In this document: positions 1 to 10,038 of the stretch, piece by piece
Layout: each line of letters begins with the position of its first letter
Position numbering within the stretch: the first letter of the stretch is position 1
DNA from: Sulfitobacter guttiformis
GTDB taxonomy: Bacteria; Pseudomonadota; Alphaproteobacteria; Rhodobacterales; Rhodobacteraceae
Direction of reading: 5' to 3'
DNA: 64,000 nt
Assembly (NCBI RefSeq): GCF_003610455.1
Contig: NZ_RAQK01000001.1
Location: forward strand, 930,001 to 994,000
Notes under the pieces: generated by a model
Told to the model about the DNA's origin: nothing
Databases searched by the model: none
What the model saw: the letters and a program-made list of their open reading frames with translations, nothing else
Position numbers and translations under genes: made by a program

Positions 1-150
1 ATTGAAACGCTCCGTATATGGACGGGACGCCTCGGCAGCTTCCTGCGCGCGGCGAAGCTTCGCCGCGGCAACCATTTGCATGGCCTTCGTGATCTTACGG
101 GTGTTCTTTACACTCGCGATCCGGTTTTTAAGGTCCTTGAGATTGGGCAT
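1..150 (-). CDS. atpG: ATP synthase gamma subunit, 5' part only
   Basis: First 50 codons of the gamma subunit, the central stalk that rotates inside the alpha/beta ring of the membrane-bound F1Fo ATP synthase. The protein begins [14 protein letters not shown] and continues with the [18 protein letters not shown] helix that is diagnostic of the family. The start is an ATG at 150 preceded by a purine-rich GGGGAG site. The gene begins 13 bases after the atpA stop codon, so it is co-transcribed with atpA. The rest, and presumably atpD and atpC, lie outside the window, since atpHAGDC is the usual alphaproteobacterial order. Confidence 0.95.
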   Translation of the reverse strand, partial: MPNLKDLKNRIASVKNTRKITKAMQMVAAAKLRRAQEAAEASRPYTERFN

Positions 151-163
151 TGCCTATCTCCCC

Positions 164-1702
164 TTAAGCGAAGTCAGCAGCGAACGCGTCGAGAGCCGCC
201 TTGATTGCATCTGCCAGCTCGTCTTTCACCTTGCGATCGTTGTTGGTGATATCGTCGAGCAGATCCGAATGCTTGCTGCGCAGGTGCTTGAGCAGACCCG
301 CCTCATAGCGGCCTACGTCTGTTACCTTAACTTTGTCCAAGTAACCGTTCGTACCTGCAAAGATTACGCAGACGATTTCGGCGTTGGTCAGCGGGTTGTA
401 CTGCGCTTGCTTCATCAACTCTGTCAGGCGCGCACCACGGGCCAGCAACTGCTGGGTGGAGGCATCAAGGTCGGAGCCGAACTGGGCAAATGCCGCCATT
501 TCGCGGTACTGTGCGAGGGACAGTTTCACCGGACCAGCAACCGAAGACATTGCTTTGGTCTGAGCGGAGGAACCAACACGCGAAACGGACAAACCGGTGT
601 TCACAGCAGGACGGATACCTTGATAGAACAGTTCGGTCTCAAGGAAAATCTGACCATCCGTGATCGAAATCACGTTGGTTGGAATAAACGCGGACACGTC
701 ACCACCTTGGGTTTCAATGATCGGCAGAGCCGTCAATGAACCGTTACCTGCGGCATCACCGAGTTTGGCGGAACGCTCAAGCAATCTGGAGTGGAGATAG
801 AAAACGTCACCAGGATAGGCTTCACGGCCGGGTGGACGACGCAGCAGAAGTGACATCTGGCGATAAGAAACCGCTTGCTTGGAGAGATCATCATAAACGA
901 TCAAAGCGTGGCGGCCGTTGTCGCGGAAGTGCTCTGCCATGGCTGTCGCAGAGTAAGGTGCGAGGAACTGCATAGGGGCAGGCTCGGACGCGGTTGCGGC
1001 AACGACGATAGAGTACTCAATCGCGCCTGTTTCTTCGAGCTTTTTAACAAGCTGGGCAACAGTGGAACGCTTCTGGCCGATCGCAACGTACACGCAGTAC
1101 ATCTTCTTGCTCTCGTCGTCGCCAGCAGCTTTGTTAACCTGCGCCTGGTTCAGCATCGCGTCGAGCGCAACAGCTGTTTTACCCGTCTGACGGTCACCAA
1201 TGATCAATTCGCGCTGGCCACGGCCAACGGGGATCATCGCATCCACAGACTTCAGGCCAGTTGCCATGGGCTCGTGTACGGATTTACGCGGGATAATGCC
1301 CGGCGCTTTGACTTCGGCAAGACCGCGCTTTGTTGCGCCGATCGGGCCTTTGCCGTCGATTGGATTGCCCAGACCGTCAACAACACGGCCCAGCAGTTCG
1401 TCACCGATTGGCACGTCCACGATGGAGTTCGTACGCTTTACAACGTCGCCCTCTTTGATGTCGCGGTCGGAGCCGAAGATAACCACGCCGACGTTGTCGG
1501 TTTCGAGGTTCAGGGCCATGCCCTGAATACCACCGGGGAATTCCACCATTTCACCAGCCTGAACATTGTCCAGCCCGTAAACGCGCGCGATACCGTCCCC
1601 TACGGACAGAACACGGCCAACTTCGGCCACTTCGGCTTCTTGACCAAAGTTTTTGATCTGGTCCTTAAGGATCGCAGAAATCTCTGCAGCTTGGATACCC
1701 AT
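164..1702 (-). CDS. atpA: ATP synthase alpha subunit
   Basis: Non-catalytic nucleotide-binding subunit of the F1 sector of ATP synthase. The 512 residues match the family length. The P-loop GDRQTGKT is at residues 169-176, and the [11 protein letters not shown] segment leading to it and the [11 protein letters not shown] strand are typical. The C-terminal helical domain is complete. The ATG follows the atpH TAA directly, with an AAGAGG ribosome site inside the end of atpH, so the two genes are translationally coupled. Expression should be constitutive and growth-linked as part of atpHAGDC. Nothing is unusual in the sequence. Confidence 0.98.
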   Translation of the reverse strand: MGIQAAEISAILKDQIKNFGQEAEVAEVGRVLSVGDGIARVYGLDNVQAGEMVEFPGGIQGMALNLETDNVGVVIFGSDRDIKEGDVVKRTNSIVDVPIGDELLGRVVDGLGNPIDGKGPIGATKRGLAEVKAPGIIPRKSVHEPMATGLKSVDAMIPVGRGQRELIIGDRQTGKTAVALDAMLNQAQVNKAAGDDESKKMYCVYVAIGQKRSTVAQLVKKLEETGAIEYSIVVAATASEPAPMQFLAPYSATAMAEHFRDNGRHALIVYDDLSKQAVSYRQMSLLLRRPPGREAYPGDVFYLHSRLLERSAKLGDAAGNGSLTALPIIETQGGDVSAFIPTNVISITDGQIFLETELFYQGIRPAVNTGLSVSRVGSSAQTKAMSSVAGPVKLSLAQYREMAAFAQFGSDLDASTQQLLARGARLTELMKQAQYNPLTNAEIVCVIFAGTNGYLDKVKVTDVGRYEAGLLKHLRSKHSDLLDDITNNDRKVKDELADAIKAALDAFAADFA

Positions 1703-2263
1703 TTATCCGACCTCTTTCATTACATTCTGAAGGGAATTGAGCTTGGAGCGGATCGACGTATCGATCATCTTGGAGCCCACTTTTACGATCAAACCACCGA
1801 TGAGTGTCTCATCGACGGTTTGGTGGAGTGTCACGGTCTTGCCGGTTGTCTTCTTGAGCGACGCAGCCAGTTTATCGGCCTGAGTCTTCGTCAACGCCTT
1901 GGCAGATGTTACGTCTGCGGTAACTTCGCCCTTGTCGTCAGCGATGATGTCCCGCAGCGTTTGCACAAGCTGCGGCAGCACGAACAAACGGCGCTTTGTT
2001 GCCATCAATGCGACTGTATTCGCCATCATCGGCGACAATTTCATTTTTTTCGCAATAGCAGTGATCGCTGTGCCCTGCTGCTCACGCGTATACACGGGTG
2101 AGTGGATGAGTGCGCGAAAATCTTCACTTGTGCTCATAGCGTCTTGCAACGCAGTCAAGTCCGCTTCAACGGCTTTGACAGTGTTGGCCTCTTTGGCCAA
2201 CTGGAATACGGCGGTCGCATAGCGCTGCGCGATACCGGTGGAAATCGAAGCTGGTTCCGACAC
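1703..2263 (-). CDS. atpH: ATP synthase delta subunit
   Basis: Delta subunit (OSCP type) that joins the F1 head to the peripheral stalk of ATP synthase. The 186 residues begin SEPASISTGIAQRYATAVF after the initiator and contain the usual C-terminal block with DETLIGGLIVKVGSKMID. An ATG at 2269 is possible, but the GAGAGG ribosome site abuts it with no spacing. The GTG two codons downstream (2263) has a spacing of six bases and gives the N-terminus usual for the family, so I place the start there. It is the first gene of the atp operon in this window and touches atpA with no gap. Confidence 0.95.
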   Translation of the reverse strand: MSEPASISTGIAQRYATAVFQLAKEANTVKAVEADLTALQDAMSTSEDFRALIHSPVYTREQQGTAITAIAKKMKLSPMMANTVALMATKRRLFVLPQLVQTLRDIIADDKGEVTADVTSAKALTKTQADKLAASLKKTTGKTVTLHQTVDETLIGGLIVKVGSKMIDTSIRSKLNSLQNVMKEVG

Positions 2264-3127
2264 GTCCATCCTCTCATACTAATCCACCGGCCCGCGATCA
2301 TCGCAATGCCGGTGTTGTGGCGCGGCCTTGGCGAAAAAATGCCAAAGCGGTTAAATCAGGGGCGATGTAGCAGACCGTTATCGACGCCGCAACACGCCAT
2401 CGTGTCCATAGTTCTCAACCGCCTCTATTGTTTTCAACAGCTTGCGCAATCTGCGGCCTTTTGACCACGGATAAATTTCGCTGACCTTGCACCGCTTCAC
2501 CCGATTCTGCCATCAAATAAGGCGAGGCCACCACAACTTGCCTTACGCGCCACTTGGAAGCAATCTTTGGAATTTGCCCAAATTTGTACTCGTAAAGTCT
2601 GTTTTTTCTGTGCGCAGCCCTCGGAATATCGCGCGCCGCAGCAGTAATTGAATGGTCGGCCAAATCTGGGGAAATCAAAAATTGGTATAGCCGAAATCAA
2701 ATCTGCATCTATCCCCCCTCCAACCTTTTTGACACACGATCAGATTTTGTGCGCTGCACGGATATCGCTGATCTGGGTCAGCAGGACATCGATATGGTCG
2801 TGCTGGCACCTCAGAAGCTGAGAGAACATGATGATTTCGTCCTCGTGGCCCGCGTCACGGATTTCACTCCGGTGAGGGGATGATCGTAATCGCTCCCGAC
2901 CCACCTCGAACGGCGCCTCGGTGCGCTTCATGCAGTCGGTAACATTGACGCAGTGTTACGGTAACTGCTCAGCTGTCATGCGCTTTTTCCTCACCGACAT
3001 CAGCCACCTTGATGATCGTGCGGTTGACCAAGACGCAAGTCTTATCACTCACTGACAAGGCGCGGCCCAGCCCTTTGGCAAAACAATTCGAGGCAGACGA
3101 AGTAATCCCGCCTTTGCTGCTGTACAA
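2264..3127. other. Gene-poor gap upstream of the atp operon
   Basis: 864 bases without a gene I can support. Several short open frames exist. A minus-strand frame at 2740-2931 (63 codons) is also open on the plus strand, with natural-looking codon endings between about 2755 and 2880. A 27-codon minus frame lies at 2969-3052. Neither has a recognisable ribosome site or family. The stretch 2560-2720 is visibly richer in A and T than its surroundings. The atp promoter must lie just upstream of 2269, but I cannot assign a -35/-10 pair with confidence. Decayed gene remnants are possible. Confidence 0.4.
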
Positions 3128-3862
3128 CTAAACCGGCTTGGCCGCCCCTTCCATCACGCCTATCGGGTTCCGGACGCGCTTGCGCTTTACCTGACCTTTG
3201 GGCGGATAGACCAGCTTTGTCGCTTCCACCATAAAGGCCCCGCCTGCCATCATAGTGGGCAGGCTGCGGCCAACCCGCTCGAACAATCCGCCGGATTTCA
3301 TCCACATCCGCTGGCTCGAGGGAAACTGAAACAAGGCCCCCACATGCCGCTCCGGCAGGAACTGGTGCTTGCGCAGTTGCGCATCCAGCTGTCCAGGAGA
3401 ATAAGGCCGCCCATAACCAAATGGCGTACGGTCGCGCCGAGCCCACAGGCCAGCGCGGTTGGGCACGATAAATAGCGCCTTGCCGCCCGGCCCCAACACA
3501 CGCCAGCATTCCTCCAACAAGTCTGACGGCCGCTCACAGGTCTCTAGTCCGTGCAGCAGCACCAGCTTGTCGACATGGCCAGTCTCGATCGGCCACAACG
3601 TCTCTTCGGTAAGCACAGATGTATTTGCCATACCGGCGGGCCACGGCATCACCCCCTGCGGCCCCGGCATGAGGGTGATCACCCGCCGCGCGTCCTTAAG
3701 ATATGGGCGCAACAGAGGCACCGCAAAGCCGAATCCCACGACCGTCTGCCCCTTGGCCTCCGGCCACAATTCCAACATCCGGTCGCGCAAGGATTTCTGC
3801 GCCGCACGCCCCAATGCACTGCGGTAATAGAAATTGCGCAAATCCTGCACATCAAGATGCAT
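3128..3862 (-). CDS. SAM-dependent class I methyltransferase
   Basis: Putative S-adenosylmethionine-dependent methyltransferase of 244 residues, substrate unknown. It starts [19 protein letters not shown], a pattern I associate with rhodobacterial members. It has a [11 protein letters not shown] segment where the glycine-rich SAM loop is expected, the strand [10 protein letters not shown], and [21 protein letters not shown], the post-motif III block of methyltransferase type 11. An upstream ATG at 3886 has no ribosome site, so I use the ATG at 3862 with a G-rich site about ten bases upstream. The C-terminal 60 residues are basic (KRKRVR) and outside the fold. It diverges from the glyoxalase II gene and could belong to the same detoxification theme, but that is only inference. 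Confidence 0.8.
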   Translation of the reverse strand: MHLDVQDLRNFYYRSALGRAAQKSLRDRMLELWPEAKGQTVVGFGFAVPLLRPYLKDARRVITLMPGPQGVMPWPAGMANTSVLTEETLWPIETGHVDKLVLLHGLETCERPSDLLEECWRVLGPGGKALFIVPNRAGLWARRDRTPFGYGRPYSPGQLDAQLRKHQFLPERHVGALFQFPSSQRMWMKSGGLFERVGRSLPTMMAGGAFMVEATKLVYPPKGQVKRKRVRNPIGVMEGAAKPV

Positions 3863-3890
3863 TGACAGTACGCCCCCTAGCGCCATTTTA

Positions 3891-3899
3891 TGTTATGAT
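3891..3899 (+). promoter_or_regulatory. Possible extended -10 promoter for the glyoxalase II gene
   Basis: TGTTATGAT, an extended -10 element (TGn plus TATGAT), sits 24 bases before the gloB start codon and just ahead of its AGGAGG site. No good -35 hexamer is present at the normal distance, as is common for extended -10 promoters. The assignment rests on sequence likeness only. Confidence 0.35.
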
Positions 3900-3922
3900 A
3901 GCGCAGCACAGGAGGCTTGCCC

Positions 3923-4714
3923 ATGCCAGCCGAGAGAATTGAGACCGACAGCCACATCCTAGTAACAATTGCCTGCCTGTCGGACAATTACGCCTTTTTG
4001 TTGCGCGATAAGGCAACAGGAGATGTGGCGCTGATTGATGTGCCAGAGGCAGCGCCAATCGCCGCAGAACTGTCGTCGATTGGATGGACGCTCAGTCAGA
4101 TATGGCTGACCCACCACCATCCCGATCATATTCAGGGCCTGTCAGGTCTGCTAGCTGATTTTCCTGCACCCGTCTACGGTGCTGCCGCCGATGCCCACCG
4201 CCTGCCCGATCTAGATACCGCCCTCGCGGACGGCGATCATTTTTCCCTCGGCGAGACTCCGGTGCACGTGATTGATGTGTCAGGGCACACAAACGGTCAT
4301 ATCGCGTTTTATGCTCCCGCAGCGTCGGCTGCGTTCACTGCCGACAGCCTAATGGCACTTGGCTGTGGCCGCCTTTTCGAAGGCACGCCTGCGCAGATGC
4401 ATGCATCTCTGTCGAAGATGGCCCAGTGGCCCGATGATACCCTGATTTGTTCGGGTCATGAGTACACAGCTTCTAACGCCAAATTCGCTCTGACTGTTGA
4501 TCCGGACAACGCCGCCCTCCAACAGCGCGCCCGCGATACTACACAAGCCCGTTCGCAGAATAAATTTACCGTCCCTTCACTCATGGGGCTTGAGCGGGCG
4601 ACCAATCCATTCTTGCGTGCAGGAGACCCGGCCCTGCGCGCCGCAATTGGGATGACCGGCTCAACCGGTCCGGAAGTATTCACAAAAGTACGTGCCCTTA
4701 AAGACAGCTTCTGA
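3923..4714 (+). CDS. gloB: Hydroxyacylglutathione hydrolase (glyoxalase II)
   Basis: Metallo-beta-lactamase-fold thioesterase that hydrolyses S-D-lactoylglutathione to lactate and glutathione, the second step of methylglyoxal detoxification. In its 263 residues I see the metal motif THHHPDH, the downstream GHTNGHI, the block GCGRLFEGT and the C-terminal SGHEYT with SNAKFAL, all characteristic of GloB rather than of general MBL hydrolases. An ATG at 3923 with AGGAGG seven bases upstream is preferred over a TTG at 3917 that would touch the ribosome site. It is a single-gene unit between a divergent methyltransferase and clpA. Glutathione itself would come from gshA later in this window. Confidence 0.93.
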   Translation: MPAERIETDSHILVTIACLSDNYAFLLRDKATGDVALIDVPEAAPIAAELSSIGWTLSQIWLTHHHPDHIQGLSGLLADFPAPVYGAAADAHRLPDLDTALADGDHFSLGETPVHVIDVSGHTNGHIAFYAPAASAAFTADSLMALGCGRLFEGTPAQMHASLSKMAQWPDDTLICSGHEYTASNAKFALTVDPDNAALQQRARDTTQARSQNKFTVPSLMGLERATNPFLRAGDPALRAAIGMTGSTGPEVFTKVRALKDSF

Positions 4715-4981
4715 CTTGCCCACATCCGGCATTTAACCGTTATCAGGACAACGCCTTCAGGCGGCCATCCAATTTCTCTGCAACTGTTGCGTGGTTGACT
4801 CAAACATCGCACAAAAACACGCCATGACACCTACGTGAAAATAAATGTGACAACTTTCTTACAAATAGGACTTGAAGGTTGGCCACTATAAACCAAACTC
4901 TAATAGTATCAGGCCATGGTCGGACCGCAGGCGCTGGCATCCTTCTGCACCGCACCGACCCCCTTCGAAAAGGAGCACACC

Positions 4982-7303
4982 GTGCCTTCATTCTCGACCA
5001 CACTAGAGCAGTCCATTCACGCAGCCCTTGCGTTGGCAAATGCTCGTAAACATGAATTCGCCACGTTGGAGCACCTGCTTCTATCGCTGGTTGACGAGCC
5101 TGATGCACTTCAGGTGATGAAAGCCTGCTCAGTTGACGTAGAAGAGCTGCGCGAAACACTTGTTGAGTTCATCGATGAGGATCTTAGCAATCTTGTCACC
5201 GATGTCGAAGGGTCCGAGGCAGTGCCGACGGCTGCGTTTCAGCGGGTGATCCAGCGTGCGGCGATCCACGTTCAATCTTCGGGCCGTACCGAGGTGACCG
5301 GCGCAAATGTGCTCGTAGCCATTTTTGCAGAGCGCGAGAGCAACGCGGCCTATTTTCTGCAAGAGCAGGACATGACCCGTTATGATGCCGTTAATTACAT
5401 CGCACATGGCGTAGCAAAGGATCCGGAATATGGCGAAGCCCGCCCTGTGTCAGGCGCACCCGAGCATGAGGAAGAGGCAAAAGGGGTCACCGACGGAGAC
5501 AAGAAAGAATCTGCGCTGGAAAAATACTGTGTGGATCTTAACAAGAAATCGCGTGACGGTGACGTCGATCCGCTCATCGGGCGCGATGCTGAAGTAGAGC
5601 GTTGCATTCAGGTTCTCTGTCGCCGCCGCAAAAACAACCCCTTGCTGGTCGGTGATCCCGGCGTGGGTAAAACAGCCATTGCCGAAGGTCTTGCGCGCAA
5701 AATCGTATCCGGCGAAACCCCGGAGATCCTGTCGAAAACAACGATCTTCTCTCTGGATATGGGCGCACTGTTGGCTGGAACACGGTACCGCGGTGATTTC
5801 GAGGAACGCCTGAAAGCCGTTGTGACGGAGTTGGAAGCGCACAAGGACGCAGTGCTGTTTATCGACGAAATCCATACAGTAATCGGTGCCGGTGCGACAT
5901 CCGGTGGTGCTATGGATGCGTCCAACCTGTTGAAGCCTGCACTCGCCGGCGGCAAACTGCGCACCATGGGCTCCACCACCTACAAGGAGTTCCGTCAGCA
6001 TTTTGAGAAGGATCGCGCCCTTGCGCGGCGCTTTCAGAAAATTGACGTTAACGAACCTTCGGTGGAAGACGCACAGAAAATCCTTAAAGGTATCAAGCCA
6101 TACTTTGAGGAGCATCACGGCGTCAAATACACCGCAGACGCGATCAAGACCTCCGTTGAGTTGGCGCATCGCTACATCAATGACCGTAAATTGCCCGACT
6201 CGGCAATCGACGTGATCGATGAGGCCGGCGCTGCACAACATCTGCTTCCTGCGTCGAAGCGCCGCAAAACTATCGGCACCAAAGAAGTTGAGGCTGTGGT
6301 TGCCAAAATCGCTCGTATCCCTCCGAAGAACGTATCCAAGGACGATGTGATCGTGCTGAAGGATCTTGAGACATCGCTAAAGCGGGTCGTATTCGGGCAG
6401 GACAAAGCGATTGAGGCGCTCTCGTCTGCAATCAAGTTGTCCCGTGCCGGCCTACGCGAGCCTGAAAAACCTATCGGTAACTACCTGTTCGCAGGACCAA
6501 CAGGTGTGGGTAAAACCGAAGTTGCGAAACAGCTTGCTGATACGCTGGGCGTGAAACTTCTGCGCTTTGACATGTCCGAGTACATGGAGAAACATGCGGT
6601 GTCCCGTCTCATCGGTGCCCCTCCAGGCTATGTCGGGTTCGATCAGGGCGGCATGTTGACTGACGGCGTTGATCAGGACCCGCATTGTGTTTTGCTTCTC
6701 GACGAAATGGAAAAGGCACACCCTGATGTGTACAATATCCTTTTGCAGGTGATGGACCACGGCAAGCTGACGGATCACAATGGACGCACTGTGGATTTCC
6801 GCAATGTCGTACTGATCATGACATCCAACGCCGGTGCTGCCGAGCAAGCGAAAGAGGCAATCGGTTTTGGCCGCGAAAGCCGGACCGGCGAGGATACTGC
6901 CGCAATCGAGCGGACATTCACGCCTGAATTCCGCAACCGCCTCGACGCTGTCATCTCGTTTGGCGCGCTGCCCAAGGAAACCATTCTGCGTGTGGTCGAA
7001 AAGTTTGTGTTGCAACTTGAGGCACAACTGATGGACCGCAACGTCACAATCGAGCTGAGCGATAAAGCCGCCGAGTGGCTGGGTGAAAAAGGGTATGATG
7101 CCAAGATGGGTGCCCGTCCCCTCGGGCGCGTCATTCAGGAATACATCAAAAAACCTCTGGCGGAGGAGCTGTTGTTCGGCAAACTCGCCAAGGGCGGTGT
7201 AGTCAAGATTGGCGTGAAGAAGGGCGAACTCGATATTGTTGTCGAGGGTCCCGATCATCCGCGCCTGACCAGCAAGAAACCACCACTGCTCACCGCAGAA
7301 TAA
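4982..7303 (+). CDS. clpA: ATP-dependent Clp protease ATP-binding subunit ClpA
   Basis: AAA+ unfoldase that feeds substrates to ClpP in the cytoplasm. The 773 residues comprise an N-terminal double Clp repeat (about 1-145), AAA domain 1 with the P-loop GDPGVGKT and DEIHT Walker B, AAA domain 2 with the P-loop GPTGVGKT and [14 protein letters not shown], and the C-terminal D2-small domain. The GTG at 4982 has AAAGGAG six bases upstream and gives the family N-terminus [11 protein letters not shown], so the longer frame from 4916 is rejected. No clpS lies upstream, although ClpS is the usual adaptor. The stop codon overlaps the ATG of the next gene. A TTGGCC/TAATAG pair at 4879-4906 could be the promoter, but is weak. 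Confidence 0.96.
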   Translation: MPSFSTTLEQSIHAALALANARKHEFATLEHLLLSLVDEPDALQVMKACSVDVEELRETLVEFIDEDLSNLVTDVEGSEAVPTAAFQRVIQRAAIHVQSSGRTEVTGANVLVAIFAERESNAAYFLQEQDMTRYDAVNYIAHGVAKDPEYGEARPVSGAPEHEEEAKGVTDGDKKESALEKYCVDLNKKSRDGDVDPLIGRDAEVERCIQVLCRRRKNNPLLVGDPGVGKTAIAEGLARKIVSGETPEILSKTTIFSLDMGALLAGTRYRGDFEERLKAVVTELEAHKDAVLFIDEIHTVIGAGATSGGAMDASNLLKPALAGGKLRTMGSTTYKEFRQHFEKDRALARRFQKIDVNEPSVEDAQKILKGIKPYFEEHHGVKYTADAIKTSVELAHRYINDRKLPDSAIDVIDEAGAAQHLLPASKRRKTIGTKEVEAVVAKIARIPPKNVSKDDVIVLKDLETSLKRVVFGQDKAIEALSSAIKLSRAGLREPEKPIGNYLFAGPTGVGKTEVAKQLADTLGVKLLRFDMSEYMEKHAVSRLIGAPPGYVGFDQGGMLTDGVDQDPHCVLLLDEMEKAHPDVYNILLQVMDHGKLTDHNGRTVDFRNVVLIMTSNAGAAEQAKEAIGFGRESRTGEDTAAIERTFTPEFRNRLDAVISFGALPKETILRVVEKFVLQLEAQLMDRNVTIELSDKAAEWLGEKGYDAKMGARPLGRVIQEYIKKPLAEELLFGKLAKGGVVKIGVKKGELDIVVEGPDHPRLTSKKPPLLTAE

Positions 7304-8259
7304 TGCGGTTTGGTCTTATGGCCCTCTTCTCCCTCGCTGTGCCTGTCACAGCGGGGGATTTTTCGTTGATATCCCCCATTGCATGCGATCTGAACGGCCC
7401 ATGCTACATCCAGCAATATGTTGATCATGACGGCACTGATGCAGCCTCCGATTTCACATGTTCCGGCCTGAGTTATGATGGCCATAAGGGCACGGATTTC
7501 GCCCTCCCGACATATGATTACATCTCAAAAGGAATTGATGTTGTCGCCTCGGCTGCTGGGACGGTAGGCGGCACACGGGACGGCGTTGCCGATGTCCGGT
7601 ATTCGTCTGAAAATGCGGCCTCGGTACAGGACAAAGAATGCGGCAATGGCGTTGTTATCCGGCATGAGGGCGGCTGGGAGACCCAATATTGCCATCTGCG
7701 ACAAGGCTCCATTACCGTAGTTCAGGATCAAAATGTCGAGGTTGGAACAGTATTGGGACAGGTTGGTATGTCGGGGCGCGCGGAGTTTCCTCATGTTCAC
7801 TTGTCAGTGCGCCGCGATGGTGCGGTGATTGATCCGTTCGATCCGGATGGCAATATCACCTGCAACACTGTCGAGACAGAGACGCTCTGGGCTAATGTGC
7901 CGCCTTACCGCCCCGGCGGCATTGTCACTGTCGGCACCAGTGCAACAATCCCCGAGTTCGAGGACATCCGCGCGAATACCGTTCTGCCGCCCGATGCCAA
8001 CAGTGATGCGCTGGTAATCTATGCATTTCTTTTTGGCACGCGGGAGAGCGATATCATTTCGCTTGCACTAAGTGGGCCAGAAGGCACTGTAATCAAACGT
8101 GACGTCCTCCTGAAACGAAATCAGGCACAATCTTTCCGTGCGATTGGTAAGAAACTTCGCAGCGACCGTTGGCCTGCAGGCACCTATACGGGCACCGCAG
8201 AATTGCGGCGCGCAGGGACCGTTCTTGAGCGAGAAGAGATCGAGCTCATCATACCCTGA
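7303..8259 (+). CDS. Secreted M23 family metallopeptidase
   Basis: Predicted exported zinc peptidase of the LytM type that would cut peptidoglycan cross-links. In its 318 residues a signal peptide (about 1-18, ending VTAGD) is followed by the catalytic domain with H61-x3-D65 (HKGTDFAL), H131 (YCHL) and H164-x-H166 (HVHLS), so all zinc and catalytic residues are present. Four to six cysteines suggest disulfides in the periplasm. Residues 200-318 form a separate beta-rich C-terminal domain of unknown role. Its ATG overlaps the clpA stop as TAATG, so it is translated with clpA, although the two act in different compartments. No ribosome site other than the coupling is obvious. Confidence 0.87.
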   Translation: MRFGLMALFSLAVPVTAGDFSLISPIACDLNGPCYIQQYVDHDGTDAASDFTCSGLSYDGHKGTDFALPTYDYISKGIDVVASAAGTVGGTRDGVADVRYSSENAASVQDKECGNGVVIRHEGGWETQYCHLRQGSITVVQDQNVEVGTVLGQVGMSGRAEFPHVHLSVRRDGAVIDPFDPDGNITCNTVETETLWANVPPYRPGGIVTVGTSATIPEFEDIRANTVLPPDANSDALVIYAFLFGTRESDIISLALSGPEGTVIKRDVLLKRNQAQSFRAIGKKLRSDRWPAGTYTGTAELRRAGTVLEREEIELIIP

Positions 8260-8296
8260 GCCGCGACATTCTCGCAAAAGGGGAAACGGTTGCCCG

Positions 8297-10036
8297 CTAC
8301 TTCTCGGTGAATTTAAGCTCGATACGGCGGTTACGCGTACGCGCCGCTTCGGTGTTGGCGGTGTCTAAGGGCTGGTATTGACCGAAACCATTCGCGGCCA
8401 GACGGTCGGGGGGAATCGCAAGAAAATTCGCCATGTACTTGACCACCGATAGAGCGCGTGCCTGGCTCAACTCCCAATTGTCCGCAAACTCTCCCTGCCC
8501 AGACAACGGCACATTATCCGTATGTCCGTCGACGCGAATTACCCAATCGATGCCTTCCGGGATATCGGCTGCGATGTTGCGCAAAATATCTGCAACTTTT
8601 GCGACTTCGCCCTGACCTGCGACTGACAGATCTGCCCCGCCCGGAGGAAACAATACCTCCGAGCTGAACACAAAGCGGTCGCCTTCGATACGAACACCTT
8701 CCTGCGAGCCCAGAACAGATCGCAACCGCCCGAAAAACTCGGAGCGATATTGCTCGAGGTTTTTTGTCTCCGCCTGTAGGCGCTCAACTTCCGCCGCTTC
8801 CAACTCTGCCCGACGGCGTTCTTCCACTGCAACGCGGGCCAGCGCTGTATTAAGCTGGGACCCCAAAGATTGCAGCTCGACCTGGCGGGCAATATCGTCA
8901 GCCTCGGCACTGTCCAGCAGACCTTGTAAGGTGCTCAGCTGTGCGCGAAGCGCCGCAACCTGCTGATTGAGTAGCTCCGTCTGACGTTGTGCCGCGGCCG
9001 ATGTCTCCTGCTCTTGCGAGAGGGCCAACTCGGCTTGCGACAATAAGGCCGCGCGCCGCGCTGCTTCGGTTTGGGTTTCGTCAACATTGCTTTGAGCAGC
9101 CAGCTTTTCGGCCATCGCTGCTGCCAACTCCGCGCGCAGATTATCGATCTCGGCTTCGGTCTCGTTCTGCGTTGCTGTAAGTCGCAGATCAAGCTCCTCT
9201 TGCGCCGCGCGCGCCGCAGCCAACAAGGTGAGCGTCTCCTCCGCCCGCTTGCGCTGCGCCTCAAGCGACAGGGTCATCGCCGTCAGTTCCGTATCTGCAT
9301 TTTCCAATCTTGCACGCAACGCCTCCGCAGCGGCCGCATCAGCGAGCTGTGCCTCCTCACGCTCACTCAACGCCGTACGCGCTGCCGCGGCATCTGACGC
9401 CAGCCTCTCGATCTCGCCTTCGGCCGCCGCATTTTTGGTGCGTAGATCTGCCGCCATCGCCTCCAGCGCTTCGCGCCGCGCTGCCGCAAGGCGGGCAATT
9501 TCGGTTTGCGCATCGACCTCGTCCCGACTGGCCGCCAGCGCGAGATTGAGCGCCTCCTGTTCGTTCAACAACGTGGCTTCCCTCGCGGTCAATTCTGCAA
9601 CTTGCCCCTGCGCTGTATCGCGGTCCGCGATGAGTGCGGCGACCTGCGCCTCAAAACTGGTGAGCCGTGTCTGCGCGGCGTTGAGGGCTGTATCTTGTTC
9701 GTCACGCTCGGATTGAAGCGCGGCGATGCGCGAGGCTTGTTGCGCCGCTTGCGTTTGTGCATCGCCCAGCGAGGAGCGAAGCGCACCAACCCGTGCTTCT
9801 AGATCGCTGTTGGTGCGTTGCTCCAAGCCCAGCGCCTGCGCCAAAGCAGCCACCTCTGACGACAATGTATCAAGTTCAGTTTCTTGTCCCGAAATTTGCT
9901 CCGTCAGGACAAATTGCACGACCATGAATATAGTCAGCACAAACATCAAAACCAATAACAGACCGGTCATCGCATCAACGAAGCCCGGCCAGATCGACGC
10001 CTGAAACCGCGCCCCCGTACGCCGCGACAGTGCCAT
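8297..10036 (-). CDS. MotB/OmpA-like protein with long coiled coil
   Basis: Inner-membrane protein of 579 residues anchored by one N-terminal segment (about 18-42) with the MotB-like motif FVDAMTGLLLVLMF, whose Asp21 aligns with the proton-binding aspartate of MotB. Residues about 50-440 are almost continuous Ala/Glu/Gln/Arg-rich coiled coil. The last 130 residues are an OmpA-type peptidoglycan-binding domain (VDGHTDNVPL, NWELSQARALSVV, RNRRIELKF). With the MotA/ExbB-like gene two bases upstream it should form a proton-driven stator-like complex across the envelope. There are no flagellar genes nearby, so a flagellar role is unlikely. The function is unknown. Confidence 0.85.
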   Translation of the reverse strand: MALSRRTGARFQASIWPGFVDAMTGLLLVLMFVLTIFMVVQFVLTEQISGQETELDTLSSEVAALAQALGLEQRTNSDLEARVGALRSSLGDAQTQAAQQASRIAALQSERDEQDTALNAAQTRLTSFEAQVAALIADRDTAQGQVAELTAREATLLNEQEALNLALAASRDEVDAQTEIARLAAARREALEAMAADLRTKNAAAEGEIERLASDAAAARTALSEREEAQLADAAAAEALRARLENADTELTAMTLSLEAQRKRAEETLTLLAAARAAQEELDLRLTATQNETEAEIDNLRAELAAAMAEKLAAQSNVDETQTEAARRAALLSQAELALSQEQETSAAAQRQTELLNQQVAALRAQLSTLQGLLDSAEADDIARQVELQSLGSQLNTALARVAVEERRRAELEAAEVERLQAETKNLEQYRSEFFGRLRSVLGSQEGVRIEGDRFVFSSEVLFPPGGADLSVAGQGEVAKVADILRNIAADIPEGIDWVIRVDGHTDNVPLSGQGEFADNWELSQARALSVVKYMANFLAIPPDRLAANGFGQYQPLDTANTEAARTRNRRIELKFTEK

Positions 10037-10038
10037 GA

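Noticed and set aside
875..2101. 408-codon plus-strand frame opposite atpA and atpH
   Set aside because: It is a shadow of the highly conserved atp genes in the reverse frame and has no ribosome site or family.
5450..6241. 263-codon minus-strand frame inside clpA
   Set aside because: It is antisense to the AAA domain and has no independent support.
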